From Allochromatium palmeri (GTDB lineage: Bacteria; Pseudomonadota; Gammaproteobacteria; Chromatiales; Chromatiaceae), in contig NZ_WNKT01000004.1 of NCBI RefSeq assembly GCF_009720725.1, forward strand, positions 85,602 through 149,601: a stretch of 64,000 nt of DNA, read 5' to 3'. The translations under genes and the position numbers were made by a program. Shown one piece after another: positions 9,400 to 19,020 of the stretch (positions are counted from its first letter, which is position 1; each line of letters begins with the position of its first letter). The notes below the pieces were generated by a model. It made no database searches, had not been told where the DNA came from, and saw only the letters and a list, made by a program, of their open reading frames with translations.

Positions 9400-10008
9400 A
9401 TGCCAGCCATTCAAGCTCGATCGTCCATCCTTCGCCGGCGTGCGAGCCACGCCCTCATCCTAACCCTGATGCTCGGTGGGTTGTCGCCCCAGCCGGCCGC
9501 CGCTCAACAGACAGCCGCCGAAGCCATGGCGCACGCCATCGCGCGCATGATGGAGAGCATGGGGTTTACGGCGAATCTCGATCAGGGCCAGGGACCGCCA
9601 TTGCCGCTGTCAGCGCCGGGTCAGATGCCTGGGGCATTGGCGACCCGGCCTGATCAAGCGATCCCCCAGGCCAGCGCCATGGCGGATTCGGCGTGGCGCG
9701 CCATGCAGAATGCGAGCGGCGGCGCCATGCCCTGGAGCGGCACCTCGCTGGAGGGACTCTGGGAAGACAACCAGGGCGGACTCCTGATCGTTCAGGGCGG
9801 GTTCTACCGGCTCTATTCGGCCTGTCGGGGGTATGTCGAGGGCGAGATCCGTCTCCAGGACACGCGGGTGGAGCTGAGCAATCGCGCTGAGAATTTCATT
9901 CAGACCTTCGAGTTTGCTCTGGACCAGGGCCGGCTGGCACTGCGCGACCAAAACGGTCAGCTCTATCTCTATCGGCGGCTGGTCCTGAGTCCAAACACGG
10001 CTCGATAA
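9400..10008 (+). CDS. Secreted hypothetical protein with small beta-rich C-terminal domain
   Basis: The product of about 202 residues begins with a clear signal peptide (basic MPAIQARSSILRRR, a hydrophobic core, and cleavage near AAAQQ), so it is probably periplasmic. The C-terminal 80 residues (SLEGLWEDNQGGLLIVQGGF through QNGQLYLYRRL) alternate polar and hydrophobic residues and read as a small meander of beta strands. I cannot place it in a named family. An upstream in-frame GTG at 9310, overlapping the slt stop, would add 30 residues in front of the signal peptide; I prefer the ATG at 9400 because the signal peptide then starts correctly. Position after slt suggests co-transcription. Confidence 0.6.
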   Translation: MPAIQARSSILRRRASHALILTLMLGGLSPQPAAAQQTAAEAMAHAIARMMESMGFTANLDQGQGPPLPLSAPGQMPGALATRPDQAIPQASAMADSAWRAMQNASGGAMPWSGTSLEGLWEDNQGGLLIVQGGFYRLYSACRGYVEGEIRLQDTRVELSNRAENFIQTFEFALDQGRLALRDQNGQLYLYRRLVLSPNTAR

Positions 10009-10021
10009 AGGCCGGCGCCAC

Positions 10022-10831
10022 TCAAGAAAAAGCCAGGCGCATGGCGATCAGCAGCAACAGGCCACCGAAGAGCCGCTTGAGCAGGTCCACGGGCAGGGCA
10101 TGGGCCAATCGGGCGCCGAGCGGGGCGATCGGCATGCTGGCGATCAGCATGGCCAGGACCGCCGGCCAGTAGACGAAGCCGGTGCTGAACGCCGGTAGTC
10201 CAGCGCGTCCCCAACCGGTCAGCACGAATCCCAGCGCGCCAGCCAGCGCAATCGGCAATCCGCACGCCGCCGAGGTACCAACCGCCTGGCGCATCTCCAG
10301 GCCGTGACGGCCCAGAAAAGGCACGGTGAGCGTCCCGCCGCCGATTCCGACCAGTGACGATAGCATCCCGATCCCGCCGCCTACGCCCGCCAGTCCAGCC
10401 CGACCGGGCAGCGGATGCGATGCCGAGACGGATGCAGCGGGCGTCAGCAGCAGACGGACCCCGACATAGGCCAGAAAGACCGCAAAGATCCGTTGCAGCC
10501 AGAGACCGGGAATCCAGCCGGCCAGGGCCGCGCCGGCCAGAGCACCGATGACGATGCCTGGCGCCAGCGGCCAGACGATGTCCCAGCGCACGCCGCCGCG
10601 CCGATGGTGCGCCAGCGTGGAAGCCGCTCCGGTGCCGATGATGGTCGCCAGCGAGGTTCCGACCGCCAGATGCGCCATCCAGTCGCCGCCGAGGCCAAGT
10701 GCGCCGAAGAGCAGCATCAGGGCTGGAACCATGATGGCGCCACCGCCGACGCCAAAGAGTCCGGCCAGCACGCCGGAGAGTGCGCCGATGGCGAGATAGG
10801 CCATGAGTTCGATCACGAGCATGTGGGGCAA
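10022..10831 (-). CDS. TauE/SafE-family sulfite/anion exporter
   Basis: The 269-residue protein is an integral membrane permease of the TauE/SafE family, which moves small sulfur or carbon oxyanions such as sulfite, sulfoacetate or formate out of the cell. It has about eight hydrophobic helices and the duplicated glycine-rich family motif: GVLAGLFGVGGGAIMVPALM near the N-terminus and SSLVGIGGGTLTVPFL in the second half. Substrate specificity cannot be deduced; in a sulfur-oxidising organism sulfite is plausible. The gene is convergent with the secreted protein gene, 13 bases apart, and lies downstream of the PsiE-family gene on the same strand. Confidence 0.87.
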   Translation of the reverse strand: MPHMLVIELMAYLAIGALSGVLAGLFGVGGGAIMVPALMLLFGALGLGGDWMAHLAVGTSLATIIGTGAASTLAHHRRGGVRWDIVWPLAPGIVIGALAGAALAGWIPGLWLQRIFAVFLAYVGVRLLLTPAASVSASHPLPGRAGLAGVGGGIGMLSSLVGIGGGTLTVPFLGRHGLEMRQAVGTSAACGLPIALAGALGFVLTGWGRAGLPAFSTGFVYWPAVLAMLIASMPIAPLGARLAHALPVDLLKRLFGGLLLLIAMRLAFS

Positions 10832-10866
10832 CCGTCCGTCAGAGAGTGTGAACGCTATAATGCGGC

Positions 10867-11289
10867 TTATTCGTGCCGATCCTCGCGCTGCTCCAGGGCA
10901 TCGGTACTGAACTGCTGACTGAAGCGGATGACGAGGATGGCGAAACTGATGAGCAGGATGGCGCCGCTTTCGTAGATCAGACCCTCTGAGCTGCCCTCCT
11001 TGCCCTGGAGTACGATCAGACGCGAGAGCGCCGTGACGGCGATGAACATCGGATAGGTGAAGGGCACGCTACGCCGCAAGAAATAGACGTTGGCCATCGC
11101 CATGATCTCGATGAAGATGAAGATCATCAGCAGGTCTTCCAGCCGGATCGCGCCTTGCTGATAGATGCCCCACATCAGCTGTCCGATGCCGACCAGGGCA
11201 AGCCCGCCGACGCCGACGAGCACGAGCTTTTCGGTATAGAGAAAGAGGATCGAGAGCCATCTATCCAGCCATGTGTGATGTTGGTTCAT
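10867..11289 (-). CDS. PsiE-family membrane protein
   Basis: This 140-residue protein has the composition and order of the phosphate-starvation-inducible PsiE family: four hydrophobic helices (about residues 20-45, 52-70, 78-95 and 105-125), with the characteristic RLEDLLMIFIFIEIMAMANV segment between the second and third. The family is widespread but its molecular function is unknown; the name comes from regulation of the E. coli gene. It sits 35 bases upstream of the TauE/SafE gene on the same strand, so the two may be co-transcribed. It is divergent from the methyltransferase gene with 67 bases between the starts. Confidence 0.8.
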   Translation of the reverse strand: MNQHHTWLDRWLSILFLYTEKLVLVGVGGLALVGIGQLMWGIYQQGAIRLEDLLMIFIFIEIMAMANVYFLRRSVPFTYPMFIAVTALSRLIVLQGKEGSSEGLIYESGAILLISFAILVIRFSQQFSTDALEQREDRHE

Positions 11290-11356
11290 CCGTTTCGGCT
11301 CCTGTGCGGGATGATGAAAAAGTATGCCTCGCCATCGACATTAGGACTCGAACGCT

Positions 11357-12133
11357 TTGAACACAACTGCGAATTTGGACCAAATCACCATGCCGAGACA
11401 GATGATCCAGACTGACCCCGAAGCCTACCGACTGTGCGACGAGATCCAGGTCATTGAGGATCTGGTCGAGGTGAACGGGCACCAGGTGCTGGAGCTGGGC
11501 TGTGGCGCGGCCTGGATGACCCGGCTGCTGGCGACCCGCCTGGGCGCGCGTCGGGTGACGGCGACCGAGGTCGACCGCATCCAGCACCAGAAGAATCTCG
11601 CCATCCAGGATCTGCCCAGGGTCGAGTTTCGTGTCGGCGGCGCTGAGTCGATCGCCGATGCGGACGCCACCTATGAAGGCGTCTTTCTGTTCAAGTCGCT
11701 CCACCATGTCCCTGTCGATCTCATGGACCGCGCGCTCGCCGAGATTCAGCGCGTGCTGGTGCCGGGCGGCTATGTTTATCTCTCCGAGCCGGTCTATTGG
11801 GGCGCACTCAACGAGGTGATGCGGCTCATCCATGACGAGTGCCTCGTGCGCACGGCAGCCTATGAGGCCATCGAGCGCGCGGTCGCCTCAGGGCGCTTCA
11901 CCTGGGAGCGTCAGGTGTTCTATCAGTCGGAAGGCGTCTATCTGAACTGGGACGCCTTCGCCGAGCGCTTCATCCAGGTCACGCACACCGACCACGACCT
12001 CGACGCCGTACGTCTGGCCGAGATCCGCGCCGCCTTCGAGCGTCATCTGACACCCGAGGGCGCGCGTTTCCTCAAGCCCCATCGCGTCGATCTGCTGCGC
12101 GTCAAGAGCGAGGTGACAGCAGCACCCGCTTAG
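11357..12133 (+). CDS. Class I SAM-dependent methyltransferase
   Basis: The 258-residue protein carries a Rossmann-fold methyltransferase domain. Motif I is VLELGCGAAWMTRLLA at about residue 44, followed by the acidic residue ending strand 2 (VTATEVD) and the post-motif segment FLFKSLHHVP and LVPGGYVYLSEP that typify methyltransferase type 11 proteins. The substrate is not evident; small molecules, lipids or quinones are all possible for this fold. A second start 11 codons downstream (MPRQMIQ) would remove only a polar leader. Its 3' end overlaps the end of the convergent CysZ-DnaJ gene by about 30 bases. Confidence 0.82.
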   Translation: MNTTANLDQITMPRQMIQTDPEAYRLCDEIQVIEDLVEVNGHQVLELGCGAAWMTRLLATRLGARRVTATEVDRIQHQKNLAIQDLPRVEFRVGGAESIADADATYEGVFLFKSLHHVPVDLMDRALAEIQRVLVPGGYVYLSEPVYWGALNEVMRLIHDECLVRTAAYEAIERAVASGRFTWERQVFYQSEGVYLNWDAFAERFIQVTHTDHDLDAVRLAEIRAAFERHLTPEGARFLKPHRVDLLRVKSEVTAAPA

Positions 12134-13301
12134 CCTCGTTGACCTTGGCGGCCAGATAGTCCGAGCCGCCGCGATCCGGATGCAGACGCTGGATCAGGCG
12201 TCGATGGGCCGCCTGGATGTCATCGGCGCCCGCCTCGGGCGCCAGCCCCAGGATGGCGCGTGCCTCGTTTTCGTCCAGGCCGGGTCGATCGGGCGACGGT
12301 GGCGGCGCGCGTCCGGCATCCGGGCGCGGCGGCGGTTCCTGGAAACGCTGACCGCGCTCATGGGTCAGATAGGCCTCCAGCGCCTCGGCCGATTCGGCGT
12401 CGGTGCGATAGCACAGATTGAGCAGATCAAGCAGCTCGGCGGTCTCGGCGGCGTCGAGTGTGCGGCCGGTGAGCGGACCGGCGAGGATCTCGCCATTCAT
12501 GCGTCCCGAGAGATGGTCGATGGTCAACAGGACATAATGCGTGGCCACGCGCGACTGATGCGATCCCTGATAGCCGTTGGCCGGTCGGAACTCGCGCACC
12601 CACATAGCCGTCGCGCCGGCCACCGCGCTGGGCATCAGCAGGAAGTTGAGCACCGGAACCATCGCCATCCCGGCGGCGGCGGCGCCGAAACTGAGACTGA
12701 GCGCGCGTCGTTCGCGCAGTCGGCGGCGGATCTCGCCGAAACGCAGACCATGATTGCCCATCGGATAGTCGCTGTATTCGACCGCCAGCATCCAGGCCGT
12801 ATAGAGGAACCAGAGCACCGTGCCGACGACGGGCACGAACAGCAGCACGAGAAAGGGGATCGCCCACAGCAGGGCATAGGCGAGCTTGCGCGACTCGTCG
12901 AGCAGCGTCGGCCCCAGCTCGGCCAGCAGCCGGTCGTAATCGCCGTCCTGCTCAATGGGGCGGCCGGTCAGCATCAGCTCGACCTTCTCGGCCAGCAGTC
13001 CGTTGAAGGGCGCGGCGATCAGGTTGGCGAGCAGACCGAAGGTCTGGAACACCACCACCAGCAAGAACAGGATGAACAGGGGCCAGAGCAACCAGTCGAG
13101 CCAATCGAGCCAACTGGGGAGTTTGGAGTCCATAAAGCCCATCAGGGCTTCGAACTGCTGTACGCCGACATAGATGGCCGCCGAGAACACCAGCATATTC
13201 AACAGCAGCGGAATGGCCACGAAACGCTTGATTCCGGGACGGGTGATGAGCCGCAGACCCTGTAGCAGGTACCCGGCCCCGGAGATGGAATGGCTTAACA
13301 T
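12102..13301 (-). CDS. cysZ: CysZ-like membrane protein fused to a C-terminal DnaJ domain
   Basis: The 399-residue product joins two proteins that are normally separate. Residues 1-245 match the CysZ/EI24 sulfate permease family: GIKRFVAIPLLLNMLVF, LLWPLFILFLL, IAAPFNGLLAEKVE, VVGTVLWFLYTAWMLAVEY and AGATAMWV all have direct counterparts in E. coli CysZ, which ends just after that point. Without a stop, the frame continues into a region (THYVLLTIDHLSGRMNGEIL, then a proline-rich linker) and a J domain whose HPD motif is residues 374-376, typical of the C-terminus of a membrane-linked DnaJ-domain protein. J domains stimulate DnaK ATPase. The ATG at 13301 is chosen because it begins the CysZ homology; the open frame runs 68 codons further upstream without similarity. 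Confidence 0.82.
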   Translation of the reverse strand: MLSHSISGAGYLLQGLRLITRPGIKRFVAIPLLLNMLVFSAAIYVGVQQFEALMGFMDSKLPSWLDWLDWLLWPLFILFLLVVVFQTFGLLANLIAAPFNGLLAEKVELMLTGRPIEQDGDYDRLLAELGPTLLDESRKLAYALLWAIPFLVLLFVPVVGTVLWFLYTAWMLAVEYSDYPMGNHGLRFGEIRRRLRERRALSLSFGAAAAGMAMVPVLNFLLMPSAVAGATAMWVREFRPANGYQGSHQSRVATHYVLLTIDHLSGRMNGEILAGPLTGRTLDAAETAELLDLLNLCYRTDAESAEALEAYLTHERGQRFQEPPPRPDAGRAPPPSPDRPGLDENEARAILGLAPEAGADDIQAAHRRLIQRLHPDRGGSDYLAAKVNEAKRVLLSPRS

Positions 13302-13383
13302 AACAACGGATCGAGCGGTGTATGGATTGAAGTTCGGACATGAGACGCCGAAACCCGGACCGGGTTCAAGGTCTGTAATCGGG

Positions 13384-14121
13384 TCAATGGTCCGGGTGTG
13401 TGTCGAGACGGGCGCGCAGCCGCTCGGGCACTTCCAGCAGTGGATTGTGACCCACGCCCTCCAGTACGACCAGTCGGGTTGCCGGGCGGTGCGCCAAGAC
13501 TTCATGCGCGATCGCCTGGAAGCGCGTGTCCTCGCCGCCGATAATCCAATCGAGCCGACCCTGGTAGCACGCGAGCGCCTCCCAGGTGCTGGGCATCTCG
13601 CCCAAACCGAGCCGTTCGAGCGCGCTGGCCAGCCCCTCGGAGCGCTGACTCAGACGTCGCGCACGCTGGCGTGCCAGGATCTCGGCTGGCAGCCGTGCCT
13701 GGGTCTTGAAGAGTGGCTGATGCTCCCAGGCCGTGACGAAGGCTTCGATTCCCTGATCGCGCAGCAGCCGGATCCAGACCTGATCGGCCAGCCGGCGTTG
13801 TTCGCGCATCGCCGGATCGAGCAGCCCTGGATGGGCCGAAATGATGGTGGCAGCCCGAAAACGCTCGGGCGCAAGCTGGATGAAACTGAGCGCGATCCGC
13901 CCGCCAAGCGAATAGCCGATGACTTCATCGATGCTCGCCGGCAGCGCATCGAGCAGATCGCGTATGACCTCTGGATAGTCGCTCGTCGGATCCGGGCTGG
14001 TGAGATGCCCCGGCAGGTCGATGGCCAGCCATCTTGGATCGTCGGCAAAGACGCTCGACCAGTCGGCCCCGCCGCCGGTGAAGCCATGCAGCAGCAGACA
14101 GCGGGGTTCGACCGGATTCAG
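13384..14121 (-). CDS. Alpha/beta hydrolase (MenH-like), apparent CTG start
   Basis: The frame encodes an alpha/beta-fold hydrolase of about 245 residues. An oxyanion-hole segment [11 protein letters not shown] begins at about residue 8, the nucleophile elbow is GYSLGG, and the C-terminal catalytic His is in [14 protein letters not shown]. This layout and length match MenH-like enzymes (2-succinyl-6-hydroxy-cyclohexadiene carboxylate synthase) and related esterases; the substrate is not certain. No ATG, GTG or TTG occurs between the upstream stop at 14151 and the LLLHGF motif. The only plausible initiator is the CTG at 14121, which overlaps the folE2 stop as CTGA, as in coupled ATGA junctions. 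The first ATG, at 13809, lies after the catalytic serine and cannot be the start of a working enzyme. Confidence 0.75.
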   Translation of the reverse strand: MNPVEPRCLLLHGFTGGGADWSSVFADDPRWLAIDLPGHLTSPDPTSDYPEVIRDLLDALPASIDEVIGYSLGGRIALSFIQLAPERFRAATIISAHPGLLDPAMREQRRLADQVWIRLLRDQGIEAFVTAWEHQPLFKTQARLPAEILARQRARRLSQRSEGLASALERLGLGEMPSTWEALACYQGRLDWIIGGEDTRFQAIAHEVLAHRPATRLVVLEGVGHNPLLEVPERLRARLDTHPDH

Positions 14122-14954
14122 AGTGTGGCCTCGGCGGTCTTGTCGCGCTCAATCAGGGCATAGGCCGAATGGTTGTGGATCGACTCGAAGTTCTCGGCCT
14201 CGACGATGTAGGCGAGAATGCGCGGGTCGTCATTGAGCCGCTTGGCCACGTCGCGCACCAGATCCTCGACGAACTTGGGATTGGTGTAGGCGCGCTCGGT
14301 GACAAACTTCTCGTCCGGGCGCTTGAGCAGACCATAGAGTTCGGACGAGGCTTCGCGCTCGACCAGCTCGATCAGTTCCTCCAGCCACATGAAACGTTCC
14401 ATGCGCACCTGGACCGTGACGTGCGAGCGCTGGTTGTGCGCGCCAAAGGCCGAGATCTCCTTGGAACAGGGGCAGAGACTGGTGACCGGCACCATGACCT
14501 TGAGTTCCAGACGCGGCTGACCGTCGCGGATCTCGCCGATAAAGGTGACCTCGTAGTCGAGCAGACTCTCGACCCCCGAGATCGGCGCCTTCTTGTTGAT
14601 GAAGAAGGGAAAGCGCATCTCGATATGGCCAGCCTCCGACTCCAGGCGCTCGGACATCTCGCTGAGCATGGTCTTGAAAGACGACACGCTGATCTCGCGC
14701 TCGTGGCGGTTGAGGATCTCCACGAAGCGCGACATGTGCGTGCCCTTGAAGTCGTGCGGGAGATAGACGTACATGTTGAAGTTCGCGACCGTATGCTGCT
14801 CAGCGCCGCTGCGGTCGAGTACCCGCACCGGATGGCGGATGTCCTTGATGCCGACCCGGTCGATGGCGATGCGGCGGGTATCCGCGCTCCCCTGGACATC
14901 TGCGATCTCGCAGCTGGCATTGGTCGAACAGGGGGATGTGGTCGATGGCTCCAT
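14118..14954 (-). CDS. folE2: GTP cyclohydrolase FolE2
   Basis: The 278-residue enzyme is the type IB GTP cyclohydrolase, which turns GTP into 7,8-dihydroneopterin triphosphate for folate synthesis or queuosine-related pathways. Family segments are [10 protein letters not shown] near the N-terminus, [15 protein letters not shown], and the catalytic-metal motif [11 protein letters not shown] with the conserved cysteine, followed by [12 protein letters not shown]. FolE2 proteins use a range of divalent metals and often back up zinc-dependent FolE under metal limitation; I see no regulatory (Zur) site to prove that here. The gene is translationally linked to the hydrolase gene by a four-base overlap. 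The 200 bases upstream of its start show no further gene. Confidence 0.93.
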   Translation of the reverse strand: MEPSTTSPCSTNASCEIADVQGSADTRRIAIDRVGIKDIRHPVRVLDRSGAEQHTVANFNMYVYLPHDFKGTHMSRFVEILNRHEREISVSSFKTMLSEMSERLESEAGHIEMRFPFFINKKAPISGVESLLDYEVTFIGEIRDGQPRLELKVMVPVTSLCPCSKEISAFGAHNQRSHVTVQVRMERFMWLEELIELVEREASSELYGLLKRPDEKFVTERAYTNPKFVEDLVRDVAKRLNDDPRILAYIVEAENFESIHNHSAYALIERDKTAEATL

Positions 14955-15161
14955 GAGAATTGTGTCGTCGTCGGGATGATTGGCTGGAAGATGGGGGCGG
15001 CTTGTGGCTCGGCCAAGTCGAACTGGCTGACAGGGCCGAGTGCCGGGGTTAGAGCGGTTCGAGGGGGCGGCGGTTCAATGTCATGCCGGCCTTAGGATAT
15101 GGCCTCGGCGTGGTCGGATGGACAGCGCCTAGCGATGCCCATCGTAACGTTCGACATCGCT
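14955..15161. other. Intergenic region between ispA and folE2
   Basis: This 207-base stretch lies between the ispA stop and the folE2 start, both on the minus strand. It should contain the folE2 promoter. I see no open frame with coding character, no strong terminator hairpin after ispA and no recognisable operator. Confidence 0.5.
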
Positions 15162-16055
15162 TCAGTGCTTGCGTCCCAGGAGGGCGTTGGCGATCCAGAT
15201 CAGCGGCTGAGCGCGCTCGCCGAAGATGGCGACCGACTCAATGGCCTCGGTGATGAGCTGATTGGCCATGGCCTTGGCCTCGGCCAGACCGACCAGGGCC
15301 GGATAGGTGGCCTTGTTGAGTGCCTGGTCACGCCCGGCGGTCTTGCCGATCTGGGCCGTGTCGCCCTCGACGTCGAGCACGTCGTCCTGGATCTGGAATG
15401 CCAGACCCAGACACTTGGCGTAATGGTCCAGACGCTCGGCCGGATCGGCGTCGAGTCCGCCATGCGCCAGCACGCCCATCTGTACCGAGACGCGAATCAG
15501 GGCGCCGGTCTTGTGGATGTGGATGTTCTCCAGTTGCACCAGATCGAGCGGCGTGCCTTCGGCTTCGAGATCCATCGCCTGACCACCGACCATGCCGCGT
15601 GCGCCGCTGGCACGGGCGAGCGCCGCGACCATGCCGACGCGCGACTCGGCACTCAGTCCGGGCGCTTCGGCCAGGGCCTGGAAGGCGAGCGTCTGGAGCG
15701 CGTCGCCGGCCAGGATCGCGGTCGCTTCGTCGAAGGCGCGATGACAGGTCGGACGCCCGCGGCGCAGATCGTCGTCGTCCATCGCCGGCAGATCGTCGTG
15801 GATCAGCGAATAGGCGTGGATCATCTCAACGGCACAGGCCGAGCGGTCGAGCAGGGCAGCGTCGAGTCCGAGTGCCTCGCCGGCGGCATAGGCGAGCAGC
15901 GGACGGATGCGCTTGCCGCCGGCCAGCACTGTGTAGCGCATGGCCTCGTGCAATCGCGACGGCTGCACGCTCACGGGCGGCAGGATCTGGTCGAGCGCGG
16001 TTTCGACGCGCGCGGCGCAGCGCGCGCGGAAGTCATCCAGTGTGTGATCGGTCAT
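15162..16055 (-). CDS. ispA: Farnesyl diphosphate synthase (geranyltranstransferase)
   Basis: The 297-residue enzyme condenses isopentenyl diphosphate with dimethylallyl and geranyl diphosphate to make farnesyl diphosphate, the precursor of quinone side chains, undecaprenyl carriers and carotenoids. It shows GGKRIRPLL at residues 46-54, the first Asp-rich motif DDLPAMD at 87-93 followed by DDLRRGRPTCH, and the second Asp-rich motif in FQIQDDVLDVEGD near residue 225. The two-residue insertion in the first motif is typical of bacterial short-chain synthases. Its start overlaps the xseB stop by four bases, so xseB-ispA form an operon. In many gammaproteobacteria dxs follows; here no dxs lies downstream. 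Confidence 0.95.
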   Translation of the reverse strand: MTDHTLDDFRARCAARVETALDQILPPVSVQPSRLHEAMRYTVLAGGKRIRPLLAYAAGEALGLDAALLDRSACAVEMIHAYSLIHDDLPAMDDDDLRRGRPTCHRAFDEATAILAGDALQTLAFQALAEAPGLSAESRVGMVAALARASGARGMVGGQAMDLEAEGTPLDLVQLENIHIHKTGALIRVSVQMGVLAHGGLDADPAERLDHYAKCLGLAFQIQDDVLDVEGDTAQIGKTAGRDQALNKATYPALVGLAEAKAMANQLITEAIESVAIFGERAQPLIWIANALLGRKH

Positions 16056-16291
16056 GGGTTGTCGAATGGCTCTGGCTCGGCGTCCGGCCGGGCGTCGGTG
16101 AGGATACGCACCCGCTGCTCAGCCGTTTCCAGCGCCTGCTGACAGACACGGGTCAGACCGATGCCGCGTTCGAAGGCCGCGAGCGCGTCTTCGAGCGTCA
16201 TCTCGCCCTGTTCAAGGGCATCGACGACGGCTTCCAGTTCGGTCAGGGCTTGCTCGAACGCTGGCGGGGGCGGGGTCTTGGGTTGTTTCAT
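16052..16291 (-). CDS. xseB: Exodeoxyribonuclease VII small subunit
   Basis: This 79-residue protein is the small subunit of exonuclease VII, which together with XseA degrades single-stranded DNA into oligonucleotides. It has the family's two-helix pattern: FEQALTELEAVVDALEQGEM, the LEDALAAFERGIGL segment, then CQQALETAEQRVRIL. Length is normal for XseB (70-85 residues). It overlaps ispA by four bases (ATGA type), the usual xseB-ispA arrangement. It is divergent from parE, with about 117 bases between the starts that should hold both promoters. Confidence 0.95.
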   Translation of the reverse strand: MKQPKTPPPPAFEQALTELEAVVDALEQGEMTLEDALAAFERGIGLTRVCQQALETAEQRVRILTDARPDAEPEPFDNP

Positions 16292-16339
16292 CTAGGGTTT
16301 GAATCCGGGTTTGCAGGTACGGTACCGTAGCTCGGTTGA

Positions 16340-18313
<1,974 letters not shown>

Positions 18314-18324
18314 TCAGGGCATTG

Positions 18325-18353
18325 TGCATGATGCGGGATTCCCGCACGATGCA
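18325..18353. promoter_or_regulatory. Imperfect 29-base palindrome before the toxin gene
   Basis: Arms at 18325-18338 and 18340-18353 are inverted copies around a single central base, with two mismatched positions out of 14. The site ends five bases before the chosen toxin start. Its place and symmetry fit an operator at which an HTH antitoxin or toxin-antitoxin complex represses its own operon. It could also act as a weak terminator for parE, but no T-run follows. Confidence 0.55.
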
Positions 18354-18357
18354 ACCC

Positions 18358-18657
18358 ATGCAAACCGTCATCGAAACTCCGACCTTTCAGAAGCAGGCCG
18401 ACGCCATCTGGTCGGAGGACGAGCGGCTCGATTTCGTGACCTGGATCGCCCGGAACCCACTGGCCGGCGACGTGATCCCAGGTGCCGACGGCGCGCGGAA
18501 AGTGCGCTGGGCGGCTCAAGCGAAAGGTAAACGCGGCGGCGTGCGCGTGATCTACTTCAACCTCATGGCGCAAGGCGTGGTCTGTTTGGTCGCGATCTAT
18601 GCGAAGTCGGATCAGTCCAACATCCAACCCAACGACATACTGAGGGCCGCTCGATGA
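18358..18657 (+). CDS. RelE/HigB-superfamily toxin
   Basis: The 99-residue basic protein resembles the RelE/HigB family of ribosome-dependent mRNA interferases: an N-terminal helix (TFQKQADAIWSEDERLDFVTW), a central PLAGDVIPGADGARKVRWAA segment and the strand pair GGVRVIYFNL and VVCLVAIYAKSDQSN. The segment order and the GDVIPG motif are typical of toxins paired with NadS/HigA-type antitoxins. I chose the ATG at 18358 because earlier ATGs (18322-18349) would place the 29-base palindrome inside the coding region. The antitoxin gene overlaps its stop by four bases (ATGA), which is the toxin-first order seen in higBA-like modules. Activity is inferred, not shown. Confidence 0.85.
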   Translation: MQTVIETPTFQKQADAIWSEDERLDFVTWIARNPLAGDVIPGADGARKVRWAAQAKGKRGGVRVIYFNLMAQGVVCLVAIYAKSDQSNIQPNDILRAAR

Positions 18658-18962
18658 ACATCGACCAGATCGCCAAAGCCATCGAACAGGACGCGGGTGA
18701 AGCCTTGCCGGGTCTGCGCGAGAGCCTCGCCGAGATGCGCGACGGCCTCATCGCGCGCACCACGACCCCGGAGCAGATGCTCGTCAGATCCGCGCGTCAG
18801 GCGCTGGGGCTTTCACAGCCTCAGTTTGCCGACCTGATTCAGACGCCTGTGGCAACTTTGCGTGACTGGGAGCAGGGGCGATTCACGCCGCCGGGGGCGG
18901 TGCTGTGTCTTCTGAAGATCGTCGCCAAGCATCCCGAGGTATTGACTGAATTGGCGGCCTGA
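18654..18962 (+). CDS. HTH-domain antitoxin (NadS/HigA-like)
   Basis: The 102-residue protein has a C-terminal XRE-type helix-turn-helix: VRSARQALGLSQPQFADLIQ as the first two helices and VATLRDWEQGRFTPPGAVL as the recognition part. The N-terminal half (LPGLRESLAEMRDG) probably contacts the toxin. It overlaps the toxin gene by four bases, ensuring coupled synthesis. The likely target for autorepression is the palindrome at 18325-18353. After its stop, 58 bases separate it from the convergent murJ gene, with only small hairpins and no convincing terminator. Confidence 0.87.
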   Translation: MNIDQIAKAIEQDAGEALPGLRESLAEMRDGLIARTTTPEQMLVRSARQALGLSQPQFADLIQTPVATLRDWEQGRFTPPGAVLCLLKIVAKHPEVLTELAA

Positions 18963-19020
18963 GCTGCCTCCGCAGGGCTTCAAACTGACAGGTTGCTGTC
19001 TGGTCAGGCAAAAATGCCCA

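Noticed and set aside
13302..13505. N-terminal extension of the CysZ-DnaJ gene
   Set aside because: The 68 extra codons have no similarity and overlap the end of the hydrolase gene; CysZ homology begins at the ATG at 13301.
18322..18357. Upstream in-frame ATGs as the toxin start
   Set aside because: They would put the 29-base palindrome inside the gene and add residues unlike the toxin family.
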